From: an uncultured Eubacteriales bacterium
GTDB taxonomy: Bacteria > Bacillota > Clostridia > Oscillospirales > Feifaniaceae
Length of the DNA: 9,000 nucleotides
Direction: 5' to 3'
Assembly: GCA_902474785.1 (NCBI GenBank)
Contig: CABRXB010000035.1
Location: forward strand, 1 to 9,000
A model generated the notes under the pieces. That model saw only the letters and a list, made by a program, of their open reading frames with translations. It ran no database searches and was not told the origin of the DNA. The stretch's first letter is position 1; each line of letters begins with the position of its first letter. The translations under genes were made by a program, and so were the position numbers. Below, piece after piece: positions 1 to 7,926 of this stretch.

Positions 1-888
1 CGCCTTTGCCGCGATTTTGGGGCGAGCGCCACCGTCACCGAGATGGTCAGCGCCAAGGCGCTTTGCTTTGGCGATAAAAAAAGTGGAAAGCTGTGCGAGA
101 TCGACGACAAGGAGCGCCCCGCCGCCATTCAGCTTTTTGGCCACGAGCCGCAGACTCTTGCCCGCGCCGCGCAGCTTGTTTCCATCTATAAGCCCGACTG
201 GATTGACCTCAACATGGGCTGTCCGGTTCACAAGGTTGTCTCAAGCGGCGACGGCAGCGCCCTCATGCGCGACCCATCGCTCATCTTTCGCATTGTGAAA
301 GCCGTGACCCAGGCGACCGAAGCGCCTGTCAGCGTCAAGCTGCGCGCCGGCATCGGCGGGGTGGAAAACGCCGCCCTTTGCGCGCAGGCCGCGCAGCAGG
401 GAGGCGCGGCGGCAATCGCGGTGCACGGGCGCATGAGAGAACAGTTTTATGCGCCGTCTGCCAATTGGGATGTCATTGCCGACGTAAAGCGCGCGGTGAC
501 CATCCCCGTGATCGCAAACGGCGATATCGACTCGCCGCAGGCCGCGCTTGACGTGCTCGCGCGCACTGGGGCCGACGGGCTGATGATCGGCCGCGCGGCA
601 CTTGGCAATCCCTTTTTATTTGAACAGGTCAAGGCCGCCCTTTTGGGCGAGCCTGTGCCCGCCCCCCCTTCGCCCGAGCGCCGGCTGGAGGTGGCAAGGG
701 AGCACATTGGCGCGCTGGTGGCGCTCAAAGGGGATCGCATCGGCATGCTCGAGGCGCGCGGTCACATGGGATGGTATCTCAAGGGGATGCGCGGCGCCGC
801 CGCGCTCAGGGAAAAATGCAATCGGCTCACGACATTAGAGGAGCTCGATGCGCTCATCCGAGAGGCGCTGTCGATGCAGAAAGGATAA
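1..888 (+). CDS. dusB: tRNA-dihydrouridine synthase, DusB-type (5' end outside window)
   Basis: FMN-dependent enzyme that uses NADPH to reduce specific uridines to dihydrouridine in the tRNA D-loop region; cytoplasmic. The frame is open from base 1, so 295 residues are visible; family members are usually about 320-330 aa, so roughly 25-35 N-terminal residues are missing. Visible family motifs in order: TEMVSAKAL (bases 40-66), IQLFGHEP, DLNMGCP with the catalytic cysteine at 220-222, SVKLRAG with the conserved Lys at 337-339, VHGR with His at 424-426, VIANGDI, and the phosphate-binding GLMIGRAALGNP near 580-612. A C-terminal helical region follows (about 660-885). The next gene starts 4 nt after the TAA, and its ribosome binding site lies inside the dus 3' end, so the two are probably co-transcribed. 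The family call is very secure; the DusB subtype is inferred from motif style and the clostridial context. Confidence 0.95.
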   Translation, partial: RLCRDFGASATVTEMVSAKALCFGDKKSGKLCEIDDKERPAAIQLFGHEPQTLARAAQLVSIYKPDWIDLNMGCPVHKVVSSGDGSALMRDPSLIFRIVKAVTQATEAPVSVKLRAGIGGVENAALCAQAAQQGGAAAIAVHGRMREQFYAPSANWDVIADVKRAVTIPVIANGDIDSPQAALDVLARTGADGLMIGRAALGNPFLFEQVKAALLGEPVPAPPSPERRLEVAREHIGALVALKGDRIGMLEARGHMGWYLKGMRGAAALREKCNRLTTLEELDALIREALSMQKG

Positions 889-892
889 GGCC

Positions 893-1525
893 ATGCAGGA
901 CATGAGAAGCGATGCCGCCATCGTGCAGGCCGTGCTGGACGGCGATGCCAACGCCTTTGAGGTGTTGGTGTTGCGCTATCAGAAGAAGGTTTACAACACC
1001 GTGCTCCGCCTGGCGGGGGACGCCGCCGAGGCGGAGGATCTCTCCCAGGAGGTTTTTTTGAAGATCTTCCGCGGGCTCTCGTCGTTTCGCGGCGAAAGCA
1101 GCTTTTCCACATACATTTACCGTGTGGCGGCCAACACCGCCATCGATGCGCTGCGCCGAAAAGAGGCGCCGACCGTGAGCCTGTCGGTGGAAAATGAGGA
1201 TGGCGAAGAGTTTGAACTGGCCCTGCCCGACGAGGGGCCTTTGCCCATGGAGCTGCTTGAAAGCCGCGAGCGGCGCCAGGCCATTGTGAAGGCCATCGAC
1301 GCGCTGCCCGAACACCACCGCTCGGTGATCTTGCTGCGTGAAATGGACGGGATGTCATATCAGGACATCGCGCAGATCATGGGGCTGACCGAGGGCACCG
1401 TGAAAAGCCGCATCAACAGGGCGCGCGCAAGACTGCGGCAACTGCTGCTGCAAGGGAACTTTTTTGAGGAACGCGCGACCAAAGAAAAAGAAATGACAGG
1501 CCGAAAGGAGGTGCGGCGGGCGTGA
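893..1525 (+). CDS. ECF-type RNA polymerase sigma factor
   Basis: Alternative sigma-70 family factor of the extracytoplasmic-function class, 210 aa, expected to direct RNA polymerase to a small stress regulon. Region 2 covers about residues 20-90, with the typical DLSQEVFLKIF core (49-59) and the YIYRVAANTAIDALRR segment used for -10 recognition and melting. An acidic linker (about 91-125) follows. Region 4 covers about 128-186, with ALPEHHRSVILLRE and the helix-turn-helix at 154-181 (MSYQDIAQIMGLTEGTVKSR) for -35 recognition. There is no region 1 or 3, as expected for ECF. Start at ATG 893 chosen because AAAGGA (880-885) lies 7 nt upstream; ATG 902 is possible but has a poorer site, and a longer in-frame start at 848 would overlap dus and lacks family similarity. 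The last codons contain the ribosome binding site of the anti-sigma gene, and the stop overlaps that gene's GTG. Exact ECF group not assignable by eye. Confidence 0.95.
   Translation: MQDMRSDAAIVQAVLDGDANAFEVLVLRYQKKVYNTVLRLAGDAAEAEDLSQEVFLKIFRGLSSFRGESSFSTYIYRVAANTAIDALRRKEAPTVSLSVENEDGEEFELALPDEGPLPMELLESRERRQAIVKAIDALPEHHRSVILLREMDGMSYQDIAQIMGLTEGTVKSRINRARARLRQLLLQGNFFEERATKEKEMTGRKEVRRA
1504..1525 (+). promoter_or_regulatory. Internal RBS and GTGA stop/start overlap coupling sigma and anti-sigma translation
   Basis: AAAGGAGGTG at 1504-1513 is close to a perfect Shine-Dalgarno sequence and sits 8 nt before GTG 1522. The sigma stop TGA (1523-1525) overlaps this GTG as GTGA. The arrangement decides the anti-sigma start and suggests translational coupling, which keeps anti-sigma at or above the level of its sigma factor. 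Confidence 0.85.
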
Positions 1526-2346
1526 CATGTCAGGAAATGAAACGGCGAATGGAGCTGCCCGTGGAACAGTTCACCTTTGCCGAGCTCCGGGAGATGTGGC
1601 AGCACACGCTTTGCTGCGAGGCCTGCAAAGAGAGTTTTGGCTGGCAGCTTCAGCTCTCGTGGCTGCTCTTGGATGCGATGGAGGAGCCGCCGCCCGGGTT
1701 TACAGAGCGGGTGATGGCGGCGGTGAGCGGGCAAAAGACGCCAACGCCGATCAAAACGCCCTGGTGGAAAAGACGCAGGGTGCTGGCGGCGCTGGCTGCG
1801 GCGCTTGTCGTGGTGGTTCTCTCGCCGGCTGCGCTGCGCGCCGTGCAACAGGATTTTATGGCGAAAAGTGAAATGCCCGAAATGTCTGTGAGAGACGATG
1901 CCGCCGTGAATGAGACGGGGCCCGTTGCAAGCTCTTTCGCGCTGGAAGCGCCGACGAGCGCCGAAAGCGAAAATCAGGCGAACAGTCTGCCCGACGAGAG
2001 GATGGCAGACGGCACGTCCAACGGGATGGAGGACAGCAGCAGGGCGGACGGGGAAAGCGCCATAGCCGGCTATGGCGTCAGCGACAGTGCTTCGCCTGTC
2101 GCTGAGAATGATCTGTTTGCATCCCAGGCCTCCATGAAGACCTATGCGGCCGCCTCTCGCCATACCATTGTGGATTGGCACGAACTGCTGCCGACCGAGC
2201 TTGTGCAAGACCCCTCCCAGGTGACGGTGGTGATCTACTCGGCGCTGCCGCCCGAGGAGTATGAAGAGCATGTGGCAGGCAAGCCTGTGGACTGCTATGT
2301 GGTGGAGGCGACAGGCGGGTATGCGCTGTATCTTGTGAGGGATTGA
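1522..2346 (+). CDS. Membrane-anchored ZAS-type anti-sigma factor
   Basis: Predicted 274-aa partner that holds the upstream ECF sigma factor inactive at the membrane. The N-terminal cytoplasmic domain (1-80) shows the zinc anti-sigma pattern: Cys3, then H28-x3-C32-x2-C35, the zf-HC2/RsrA-like arrangement. A basic stretch (K83-R86) precedes one membrane segment at about 87-105, giving N-in/C-out topology. Residues about 107-205 are acidic, Ser/Ala/Glu-rich and probably disordered. The last ~70 residues (from about HTIVDWHELL) form a more compact outside domain with one cysteine that I do not recognise. The GTG start is chosen for its strong RBS, the GTGA overlap with sigma, and because the next start (Met6, ATG 1537) would lose Cys3. 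Role is inferred from ZAS motif plus gene order; release could be by redox/zinc loss or by proteolysis, and sequence alone does not decide. The ectodomain may sense the signal. Confidence 0.88.
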   Translation: MTCQEMKRRMELPVEQFTFAELREMWQHTLCCEACKESFGWQLQLSWLLLDAMEEPPPGFTERVMAAVSGQKTPTPIKTPWWKRRRVLAALAAALVVVVLSPAALRAVQQDFMAKSEMPEMSVRDDAAVNETGPVASSFALEAPTSAESENQANSLPDERMADGTSNGMEDSSRADGESAIAGYGVSDSASPVAENDLFASQASMKTYAAASRHTIVDWHELLPTELVQDPSQVTVVIYSALPPEEYEEHVAGKPVDCYVVEATGGYALYLVRD

Positions 2347-2416
2347 GGCATCCCTTGCCCAGCGCACATTGGCCGATGGGTCAAAGTTGAATATAGGTGT
2401 ACAAAAGAAAGCATGG

Positions 2417-2445
2417 AAAAAGGGAGCCAAAGGGCTCCCTTTTTT
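2417..2445. terminator. Bidirectional intrinsic terminator between convergent genes
   Basis: Perfect inverted repeat: GGGAGCC (2422-2428), loop AAAG, GGCTCCC (2433-2439), flanked by an A-run at 2417-2421 and a T-run at 2440-2445. It gives a GC stem with a U-tract in either direction. It lies 70 nt after the anti-sigma stop and would also stop transcripts from the opposing deacetylase gene, though about 300 nt past that gene's end. Confidence 0.93.
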
Positions 2446-2739
2446 GTGCGTCAGGCGGGCGAGCGCCTGCGACGAAGCGGCGCATCGGCATGCGCGGGGC
2501 CGAGACCGAAACACCCCCGGTTTTGAGAAAAGGGCTTGAAAGTTGCAAGGGCTGCCCTGACAGGCAGTTGCGCTTGACCTCTCTTGCCCGGGGCTTCTTT
2601 GAAAAGCGCGCCTGTGGGCGGCGGGCGCTGAAGCTGCGCTGTCCTTTTCCCTCTGCCGGGCGCGGGCTTTTGCGAGGAGATTCGCGCCGCGTCGCTGCCA
2701 ACGGTTTGGGTTGCCGGCTTATCGGGTTGACCCGCCAGA
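2446..2739. other. Gene-free stretch between terminator and deacetylase 3' end
   Basis: About 294 nt with no credible gene. Open frames on both strands have arginine/proline-rich, low-quality translations, no good ribosome binding site and read through the terminator. It holds a hairpin CAGGCG/CGCCTG (2452-2457 with 2464-2469) and a longer bulged hairpin: GCAA (2545-2548), unpaired GGG, CTGCC (2552-2556), 6-nt loop, GGCAGTTGC (2563-2571). On the - strand it would form a long 3' untranslated region of the deacetylase mRNA. It shares the word GCCCGGGGCTT (2586-2596) with both direct repeats near 7.8-8.0 kb, which may be chance in GC-rich DNA. Confidence 0.6.
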
Positions 2740-3582
2740 TCACTGTGCGCTCAAAATCTGCTGCGCACTTTTTCCCGCCGGCCGGTTGAACCGGTTTAAA
2801 TGGAAGAGCTCCTCAGGGTCTCCCGTGAGATAGTTGATCTTCTCAAGACAGGTCAAAGCGGCCTGGAATCCCATGACTTTGAGGACGGGAAGCGCCTCCG
2901 CGCTGATGCTGCCAAAGGGATAGGTGAAGGCGGTGGGCGTCAGGCCGCACCAGTCTTCGCACAGGGTCTGCATCTTTCCGATGTCCTCGTGCAAGCGCGC
3001 CTCATAGTCGCTCACAGCCTCGCCCGACACCTTCATGGAGCCGTTTTTCCCGGCTTCGTTGGTGTGCAGATCGTAAGAGTGATTTTGAATCTCAACAAGG
3101 CCGCTGCCCGCCAGTTCGTCGATTTGCATCCAGTTGCAGTGGGAGTAGTTGATGTGGTGGTCTTCGGATTCTGTATATTCGTCGGCGTAGCGGCCGATGA
3201 TCGAAAAAACCGCTTTGCAGTTTCGCTCTTTCAAAATGGGAAAAGCGTATTCATAAAAGCTCTCGTATCCGTCGTCGAAGGTGATCATGACGGGCTTTGG
3301 CGGAAGGCTGCCGTCCCCGTTGACCCAGTCGATGAGCTGGCCCACGGTGACAGTCTCGTAGCCCTCGCGCAGCAGCCAGTCGAGATCGGCGGCAAAGTCG
3401 TCGGGGGAGACGGTGTATTTCCCCTGTCTGGATTTTTCCTTGAGCAGATGGTGGTACATCAAAATGGGCAGCTCCACAGCAGGCTGTCCCTCCACGGTGC
3501 GCACCGCGGCCCCCCGAAAGAGCGACACGGCCAAAAGCCCCACAAGCAAAAGCGCCCCCGTTTTTCTCCTTTTTTCCTGCAT
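2740..3582 (-). CDS. Polysaccharide deacetylase (CE4/NodB family), exported
   Basis: Predicted metal-dependent enzyme removing N-acetyl groups from cell-wall or surface polysaccharide, 280 aa. The N-terminus has a basic start (KRRK, 4-7) and a hydrophobic segment (about 9-22), a signal peptide or membrane anchor that places the domain outside. Then come PILMYHHL (39-46), the motif-1 ITFDDGY with metal/catalytic pair D103-D104, the motif-2 NHSYDLH with metal ligands H168 and H173, the motif-3 FTYPFG (219-224), and a late FHLNR (260-264) that could supply the C-terminal His. All core residues are present, so it should be active. The start ATG (3580-3582) has AAGGAG at 3595-3600, a somewhat long 12-nt spacing. 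It is transcribed away from the efflux operon and towards the terminator at 2417-2445. Substrate unknown: peptidoglycan GlcNAc or another wall glycan are equally possible; the MYHHL form is common in single-domain clostridial deacetylases. Confidence 0.92.
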   Translation of the reverse strand: MQEKRRKTGALLLVGLLAVSLFRGAAVRTVEGQPAVELPILMYHHLLKEKSRQGKYTVSPDDFAADLDWLLREGYETVTVGQLIDWVNGDGSLPPKPVMITFDDGYESFYEYAFPILKERNCKAVFSIIGRYADEYTESEDHHINYSHCNWMQIDELAGSGLVEIQNHSYDLHTNEAGKNGSMKVSGEAVSDYEARLHEDIGKMQTLCEDWCGLTPTAFTYPFGSISAEALPVLKVMGFQAALTCLEKINYLTGDPEELFHLNRFNRPAGKSAQQILSAQ

Positions 3583-3650
3583 CGTTGACAGACTCTCCTT
3601 TCCCTCCGAACGGCATGGCTTTTTTCCAGTATATCGGCAAGGGCTGTCCG

Positions 3651-3667
3651 CTTATGCACCGCATAAG
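3651..3667. promoter_or_regulatory. Perfect palindrome, candidate operator over the deacetylase -35
   Basis: CTTATGC (3651-3657), ACC, GCATAAG (3661-3667): a 7-3-7 perfect inverted repeat. Its near end coincides with where the -35 hexamer should be for the TATACT at 3628-3633 on the - strand, and that -35 is weak. This placement fits a repressor site, or an activator site at a promoter lacking a good -35. The binding protein is not identified. Confidence 0.5.
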
Positions 3668-3678
3668 CCAGGTCGAAG

Positions 3679-3705
3679 AATTTCAAAAACCCATCATTTG
3701 AATTT
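3679..3705. promoter_or_regulatory. AT-rich dyad, second candidate operator in the divergent region
   Basis: AATTTCAAA (3679-3687), 9-nt centre, TTTGAATTT (3697-3705). Eight of nine positions pair; only T3681/T3703 fails. It is markedly AT-rich against its surroundings and lies 12 nt from the perfect palindrome. Confidence 0.35.
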
Positions 3706-3833
3706 CTGTCTCCCGTCTTTTGCCAGACACCGCCTGCACACAAAAGATTGATACCTTGAAGGCACGACAGGCCCACAGTTGGGCAAAAATCAAGAGCGTT
3801 GCGGGAAACCGCCGTTATGGAGGTGCAAGGTTG

Positions 3834-5612
3834 ATGAACAGGCAAGAGGAGATCAAAGAGCAGGACTGTGAGCGTGAGCAGGCGCCTGCAAAGGAAGGCA
3901 AGAGAGGCAAATCGGGCAGGAAAAAGCTGCTTTACGGCGGCGCAGCGGCGCTTTTGGCCGTGTTGGTGGCGGCAAAGCTGGCGCTTCCGTCCTTTACCGA
4001 ACAGACGGGGGAGCTCGCCTACCTGCCGACCACGGCGCAGCGCGGCGAAGTCAGCATGTCGATCTCGGGTTCCGGCACGGTGCAGCCCATCGAGCAGTAC
4101 GACATCGCCTCCCTGGTTTCAGGCGACATTCTGGAGGACTATGTCACGCTGGGGGCGCAGGTGGAATCGGGCGATCTTCTCTATGTGATCGACTCGTCTT
4201 CCGCTGAAAACAGCATCAAAAAAGCCCAGATTCAACTCGAGCAGCAACAGCTCTCCTACCAGCAGACCAAAGAGTCGGTGGAGGCGCTGACCGTGCGCGC
4301 GCCCATCGGCGGCGTTGTCACAAACCTCTACGTGGAGGAGGGCGACAGCGTCAACAGCGGGACGCGTCTTGCCGACATTGTCAACACCGCGCGCATGAGC
4401 GTCACGCTGCCCTTTCACAGCGTGAATGTGGATCAGATCAGCGTGGGGCAGGCGGCCGTTGTCCACCTCGAAGAGAGCGGCGACGCACTGTCCGGCACGG
4501 TCAAGAGCAAGACAAACGGCGCCACAGTCACGGCGCTTGGCAACGTTGTGGGCTATGTCACCATCGAGTTTGACAACCCCGGCGCCTTGGCCGAAGGCGT
4601 GAGCGTCACGGCGGTGGTGGGGGACTACGCCTGCGCCGAGACCGGGCAGGCGTCCTATGCCGACGCCGTCGTGGTCACGGCCGGGGCCTCCGGCACCGTG
4701 GCGGGGCTGACCTGCGCCCAGGGCGACGCGGTGGCGCAAAACGAGCTGCTGCTCACGCTTGACAACTCGTCGCTGCTGGTCAACAGCCAGTCGTCGGCGC
4801 TGTCCTTGGAAAACGCGCAGATCTCCCTGTCCGACAGCTACGATGCGCTTGACAACTACAACATCAAGGCCCCCATCAGCGGCACCATCATTCAAAAGAC
4901 CTACAAGGCGGGCGATACGCTTGACAGCAACAAGACGGCGCTGGCCGTTGTCGCAGACATGAGCAGCCTGACCTTTACCATGAACATCGACGAGCTCGAT
5001 GTGCAGCAACTGGCCGAGGGACAGCGCGTCGTGGTCACGGCCGACGCCGTGGAGGGAAAGAGCTTTGAGGGTGTGATCACCTCGATTGGCATCATCGGCA
5101 CCTCCTCTTCGGGCGTCACCACCTATCCGGTCGACGTTGTCATCGAGCAATATGAGGGACTGCTGCCGGGCATGAACGTCACGGCGGAGATTGTCACGCA
5201 AGAGGTGAACGACGTGGTTTGCGTGCCGGTGTCGGCCGTCATGCGCGGCGACGTGGTGCTGGTCACGCAGGAGTATGCGCAACAGATCGGCGCACAGCAG
5301 GCGAAAAGCGACGACGCGCAGAGAAACCCCGCGGCCCAGGCCCAGCCCGGCGAGGTGGTCACGATGGGCACCGAGCCCGAGGGCTATGTCAGCCTCAAGG
5401 TGCAGACCGGTCTCTCGAACGGCGACTATGTGGAGATCACGGCCGGCCTTGAAGAGGGGGCGCAGGTCTACATCAGCAGCCAGTCGCAGGCCACGAATGG
5501 GCAGACAGCCGGCGCCGCCAGCATGACGGTGATGCCCTCAGGCAGCTTCTCTTACAGCGAGGCGCCCTCCGGCGGCGCGCCCTCGGGCGGCCCCGGCCCG
5601 GGCGGATTCTAA
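3834..5612 (+). CDS. HlyD/MacA-like membrane fusion protein with two tandem adaptor modules
   Basis: Extracytoplasmic adaptor of the efflux pump encoded with the next two genes, 592 aa, longer than the usual 350-450 aa. A charged N-terminus (1-31) precedes one membrane anchor (about 32-51). Module 1: lipoyl half about 82-120, short helical hairpin 124-152 (Gln-rich), second lipoyl half with APIGG at 156-160, beta-barrel-like part to about 262. Module 2 repeats the order: lipoyl half about 279-310, helices 312-342, APISG at 346-350, beta-barrel about 376-455. A membrane-proximal domain (about 458-555) and a flexible Ser/Gly/Pro tail ending GPGPGGF follow. Start ATG 3834 is chosen because GGAGGTG (3819-3825) lies 8 nt upstream; an upstream in-frame start at 3720 has no RBS and adds non-family sequence. 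A TTG at 3831 is adjacent. First gene of a three-gene operon; the substrate cannot be told, and peptide or drug export is typical. Confidence 0.9.
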   Translation: MNRQEEIKEQDCEREQAPAKEGKRGKSGRKKLLYGGAAALLAVLVAAKLALPSFTEQTGELAYLPTTAQRGEVSMSISGSGTVQPIEQYDIASLVSGDILEDYVTLGAQVESGDLLYVIDSSSAENSIKKAQIQLEQQQLSYQQTKESVEALTVRAPIGGVVTNLYVEEGDSVNSGTRLADIVNTARMSVTLPFHSVNVDQISVGQAAVVHLEESGDALSGTVKSKTNGATVTALGNVVGYVTIEFDNPGALAEGVSVTAVVGDYACAETGQASYADAVVVTAGASGTVAGLTCAQGDAVAQNELLLTLDNSSLLVNSQSSALSLENAQISLSDSYDALDNYNIKAPISGTIIQKTYKAGDTLDSNKTALAVVADMSSLTFTMNIDELDVQQLAEGQRVVVTADAVEGKSFEGVITSIGIIGTSSSGVTTYPVDVVIEQYEGLLPGMNVTAEIVTQEVNDVVCVPVSAVMRGDVVLVTQEYAQQIGAQQAKSDDAQRNPAAQAQPGEVVTMGTEPEGYVSLKVQTGLSNGDYVEITAGLEEGAQVYISSQSQATNGQTAGAASMTVMPSGSFSYSEAPSGGAPSGGPGPGGF

Positions 5613-5625
5613 GGGGGTGAATGAG

Positions 5626-6369
<744 letters not shown>

Positions 6370-6371
6370 GC

Positions 6372-7547
6372 ATGAAACTGAAGCAGGCTTTTTCCCTGGC
6401 TTTCAAGAGCATGGCGCAGAGCAAGATGCGCGCCTTTTTGACCATGCTGGGCATCATCATCGGCGTGGCCGCCGTCATCGTGCTGGTCTCGCTGGTGGGC
6501 GGTTTTTCGGCCGATTTGTCGTCCTCCTTCGAGTCGATGGGCACCACCACCTTAAACGTCATGCTCATGGGGCGCGGCAACAACACCGTGATCGAGCCCG
6601 ACGAGATGATGGAGCTCGTGGAAGAAAACAGCGACTTGCTGGCGCTGTGCTCGCCGGTCGTGTCGGTTTCGGCCACCGTCAAGCACGGCAGCGAATCGAT
6701 CTCCACCTCTGTCTCGGGCGGCAGCGAGGACTACCATCAGCTCAACAACTACGCGCTGTCGCAGGGGCGCGCCGTCTCCTATGCCGACTTGAACTGGCGT
6801 TCCAAGGTGGCGGTGATCGGGTCGTATGTGGCAGCGGAGCTCTTTGACGGGGAGGAGGCGCTTGGCGGCACGCTCAAGATCAACGGCGATCGCTATACGG
6901 TGGTCGGCGTGTTTGAAGAGGTGGACGACTCGACCGAGAGCTCCTCCGACAATGTGATCGTGATCCCCTATACCACGGCGCAGCGGCTGGGGCGCAGCGC
7001 CCGCATCAGCAGCTATACGCTGGCGGCGACCTCGGCCGACACGGTGGACGACGCCGTGGAGCTGCTCGAGTACACGCTCTTTTCACTGACCGGCAACGAG
7101 GACTACTACCGCGTCTCCAGCGTTTCACAGATGCTTGACACGGTCAACGAGCTCACAGGGACGCTCACACTGGTGCTGGTGGGCATCGCGGGCATCTCGC
7201 TGCTGGTGGGCGGCATCGGGATCATGAACATCATGTTGGTGTCGGTCACAGAGCGAACCAAGGAGATCGGCATCCGCAAGAGCCTTGGCGGGAAGCGGCG
7301 AGACATCATGCGCCAGTTTGTCATTGAAGCCGCCGTCACCTCGGCGGTGGGCGGCTTGATCGGCATCGTGCTTGGCGTAGCGGCGGCCTACGCCGCGGGC
7401 AGCCTGCTCAGTATGACGGTTGTCATCTCGAGCGGGGCGATCGCCATCGCCTTTTCGGTGTCGGTGGGCATTGGGATTTTGTTTGGCTACTCGCCGGCGG
7501 CCAAGGCCTCGCGACTGAACCCCATCGACGCGCTGCACTATGAATAG
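6372..7547 (+). CDS. MacB/FtsX-family ABC transporter permease
   Basis: Membrane subunit of the pump, 391 aa. It shows the MacB fold order: TM1 (about 21-42, FLTMLGIIIGVAAVIVLVSLV), a large outside MacB periplasmic-core-like domain (about 45-260), then TM2 (about 264-290, with LVGGIGIMNIMLVSV), the conserved cytoplasmic ERTKEIGIRKSLG (294-306) that couples to the ATPase, TM3 (about 322-345), TM4 (about 350-376), and the signature C-terminus AKASRLNPIDALHYE. Such permeases work by mechanotransmission with an adaptor rather than by a classical transmembrane channel. ATG 6372 is preferred because GGGGGAGG (6357-6364) is 7 nt upstream; GTG 6366, overlapping the ATPase stop as GTGA, is too close to that site. 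One copy would act as a homodimer. No clear terminator follows it; a weak hairpin lies at 7737-7757. Confidence 0.95.
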   Translation: MKLKQAFSLAFKSMAQSKMRAFLTMLGIIIGVAAVIVLVSLVGGFSADLSSSFESMGTTTLNVMLMGRGNNTVIEPDEMMELVEENSDLLALCSPVVSVSATVKHGSESISTSVSGGSEDYHQLNNYALSQGRAVSYADLNWRSKVAVIGSYVAAELFDGEEALGGTLKINGDRYTVVGVFEEVDDSTESSSDNVIVIPYTTAQRLGRSARISSYTLAATSADTVDDAVELLEYTLFSLTGNEDYYRVSSVSQMLDTVNELTGTLTLVLVGIAGISLLVGGIGIMNIMLVSVTERTKEIGIRKSLGGKRRDIMRQFVIEAAVTSAVGGLIGIVLGVAAAYAAGSLLSMTVVISSGAIAIAFSVSVGIGILFGYSPAAKASRLNPIDALHYE

Positions 7548-7788
7548 ACGGCCCCACATCCGGCTTTGGCAGGAAGAGCATAAGGGGGCTTTTGCATGAC
7601 AACAGGTGCGCCCACCGTTTTTAACCGCCGCCGCCTGGGAAAAGCTGCCGCGGAGGGCAAGGTGCAAAAGCGGCGTTTGAAAAGTCTCCCCTTGCGTGGC
7701 AAAGGCGGGTGCTGCAACGGTTTGCCCATTGTGAAAAACGGGCTTCGTCAGCCTGTTCGTTTGAAATGCAGGGCGCGGGGAGCCGCGT

Positions 7789-7849
7789 GCGGGCTATAAC
7801 GCCGCAGGCGGCAGGCCCCGCACGAAAGCGCGGCCCGGGGCTTAGGCGG
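7789..7849. repeat. Imperfect direct repeat, copy A
   Basis: Pairs with copy B 138 nt downstream. Shared blocks in the same order: GCGGGC, then ACGCCGCAGGCGGCAG (16 nt), GCACGAAAGCGCG (13 nt), and GCCCGGGGCTTAGGCGG (17 nt). Differences are TATA versus CTCG near the start and a 2-nt length change in the middle. Each copy can fold small hairpins (GCCG/CGGC; GCGC around ACGAAA). Confidence 0.8.
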
Positions 7850-7926
7850 GCCACGGGTTGTGCGGGGGAATGCCATGCGCTTGCAGGCAAAACCGCAAAC
7901 CAGACAAAGCTCAAAGAGCTGCATCG

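Larger units (their letters stand above)
3583..3833. promoter_or_regulatory. Divergent control region between deacetylase and efflux operon
   Basis: 251 nt separating two divergent genes, so it should hold promoters in both directions. For the - strand a TATACT -10-like hexamer lies at 3628-3633, with a weak -35 position (3651-3656, CATAAG) at 17-nt spacing. No convincing + strand promoter was found; TTGAAT at 3698-3703 and TTGATA at 3748-3753 lack -10 partners. Three dyads are present: 3651-3667, 3679-3705 and 3771-3784 (GCCCA, CAGT, TGGGC), the last about 50 nt before the efflux start and without a U-tract. Confidence 0.6.

Noticed and set aside
2369..2397. TTGGCC, 17 nt, TATAGG: a promoter-like pair after the anti-sigma stop
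   Set aside because: Only 4 of 6 matches in each hexamer, and it would fire straight into the terminator at 2417-2445 with no gene to serve.
1360..2514. 384-codon open frame antisense to sigma/anti-sigma
   Set aside because: Covers two motif-rich genes and the terminator; its composition is typical of an antisense artefact.
2397..2789. 130-codon open frame on the + strand in the convergent gap
   Set aside because: It runs through the terminator hairpin, has no clear RBS, is Arg/Gly-rich and overlaps the deacetylase 3' end antisense.
4119..5282. 387-codon open frame antisense to the adaptor gene
   Set aside because: A shadow of GC-rich coding DNA: His/Arg/Asp/Val-rich, no family motif, and fully opposite a well-supported gene.
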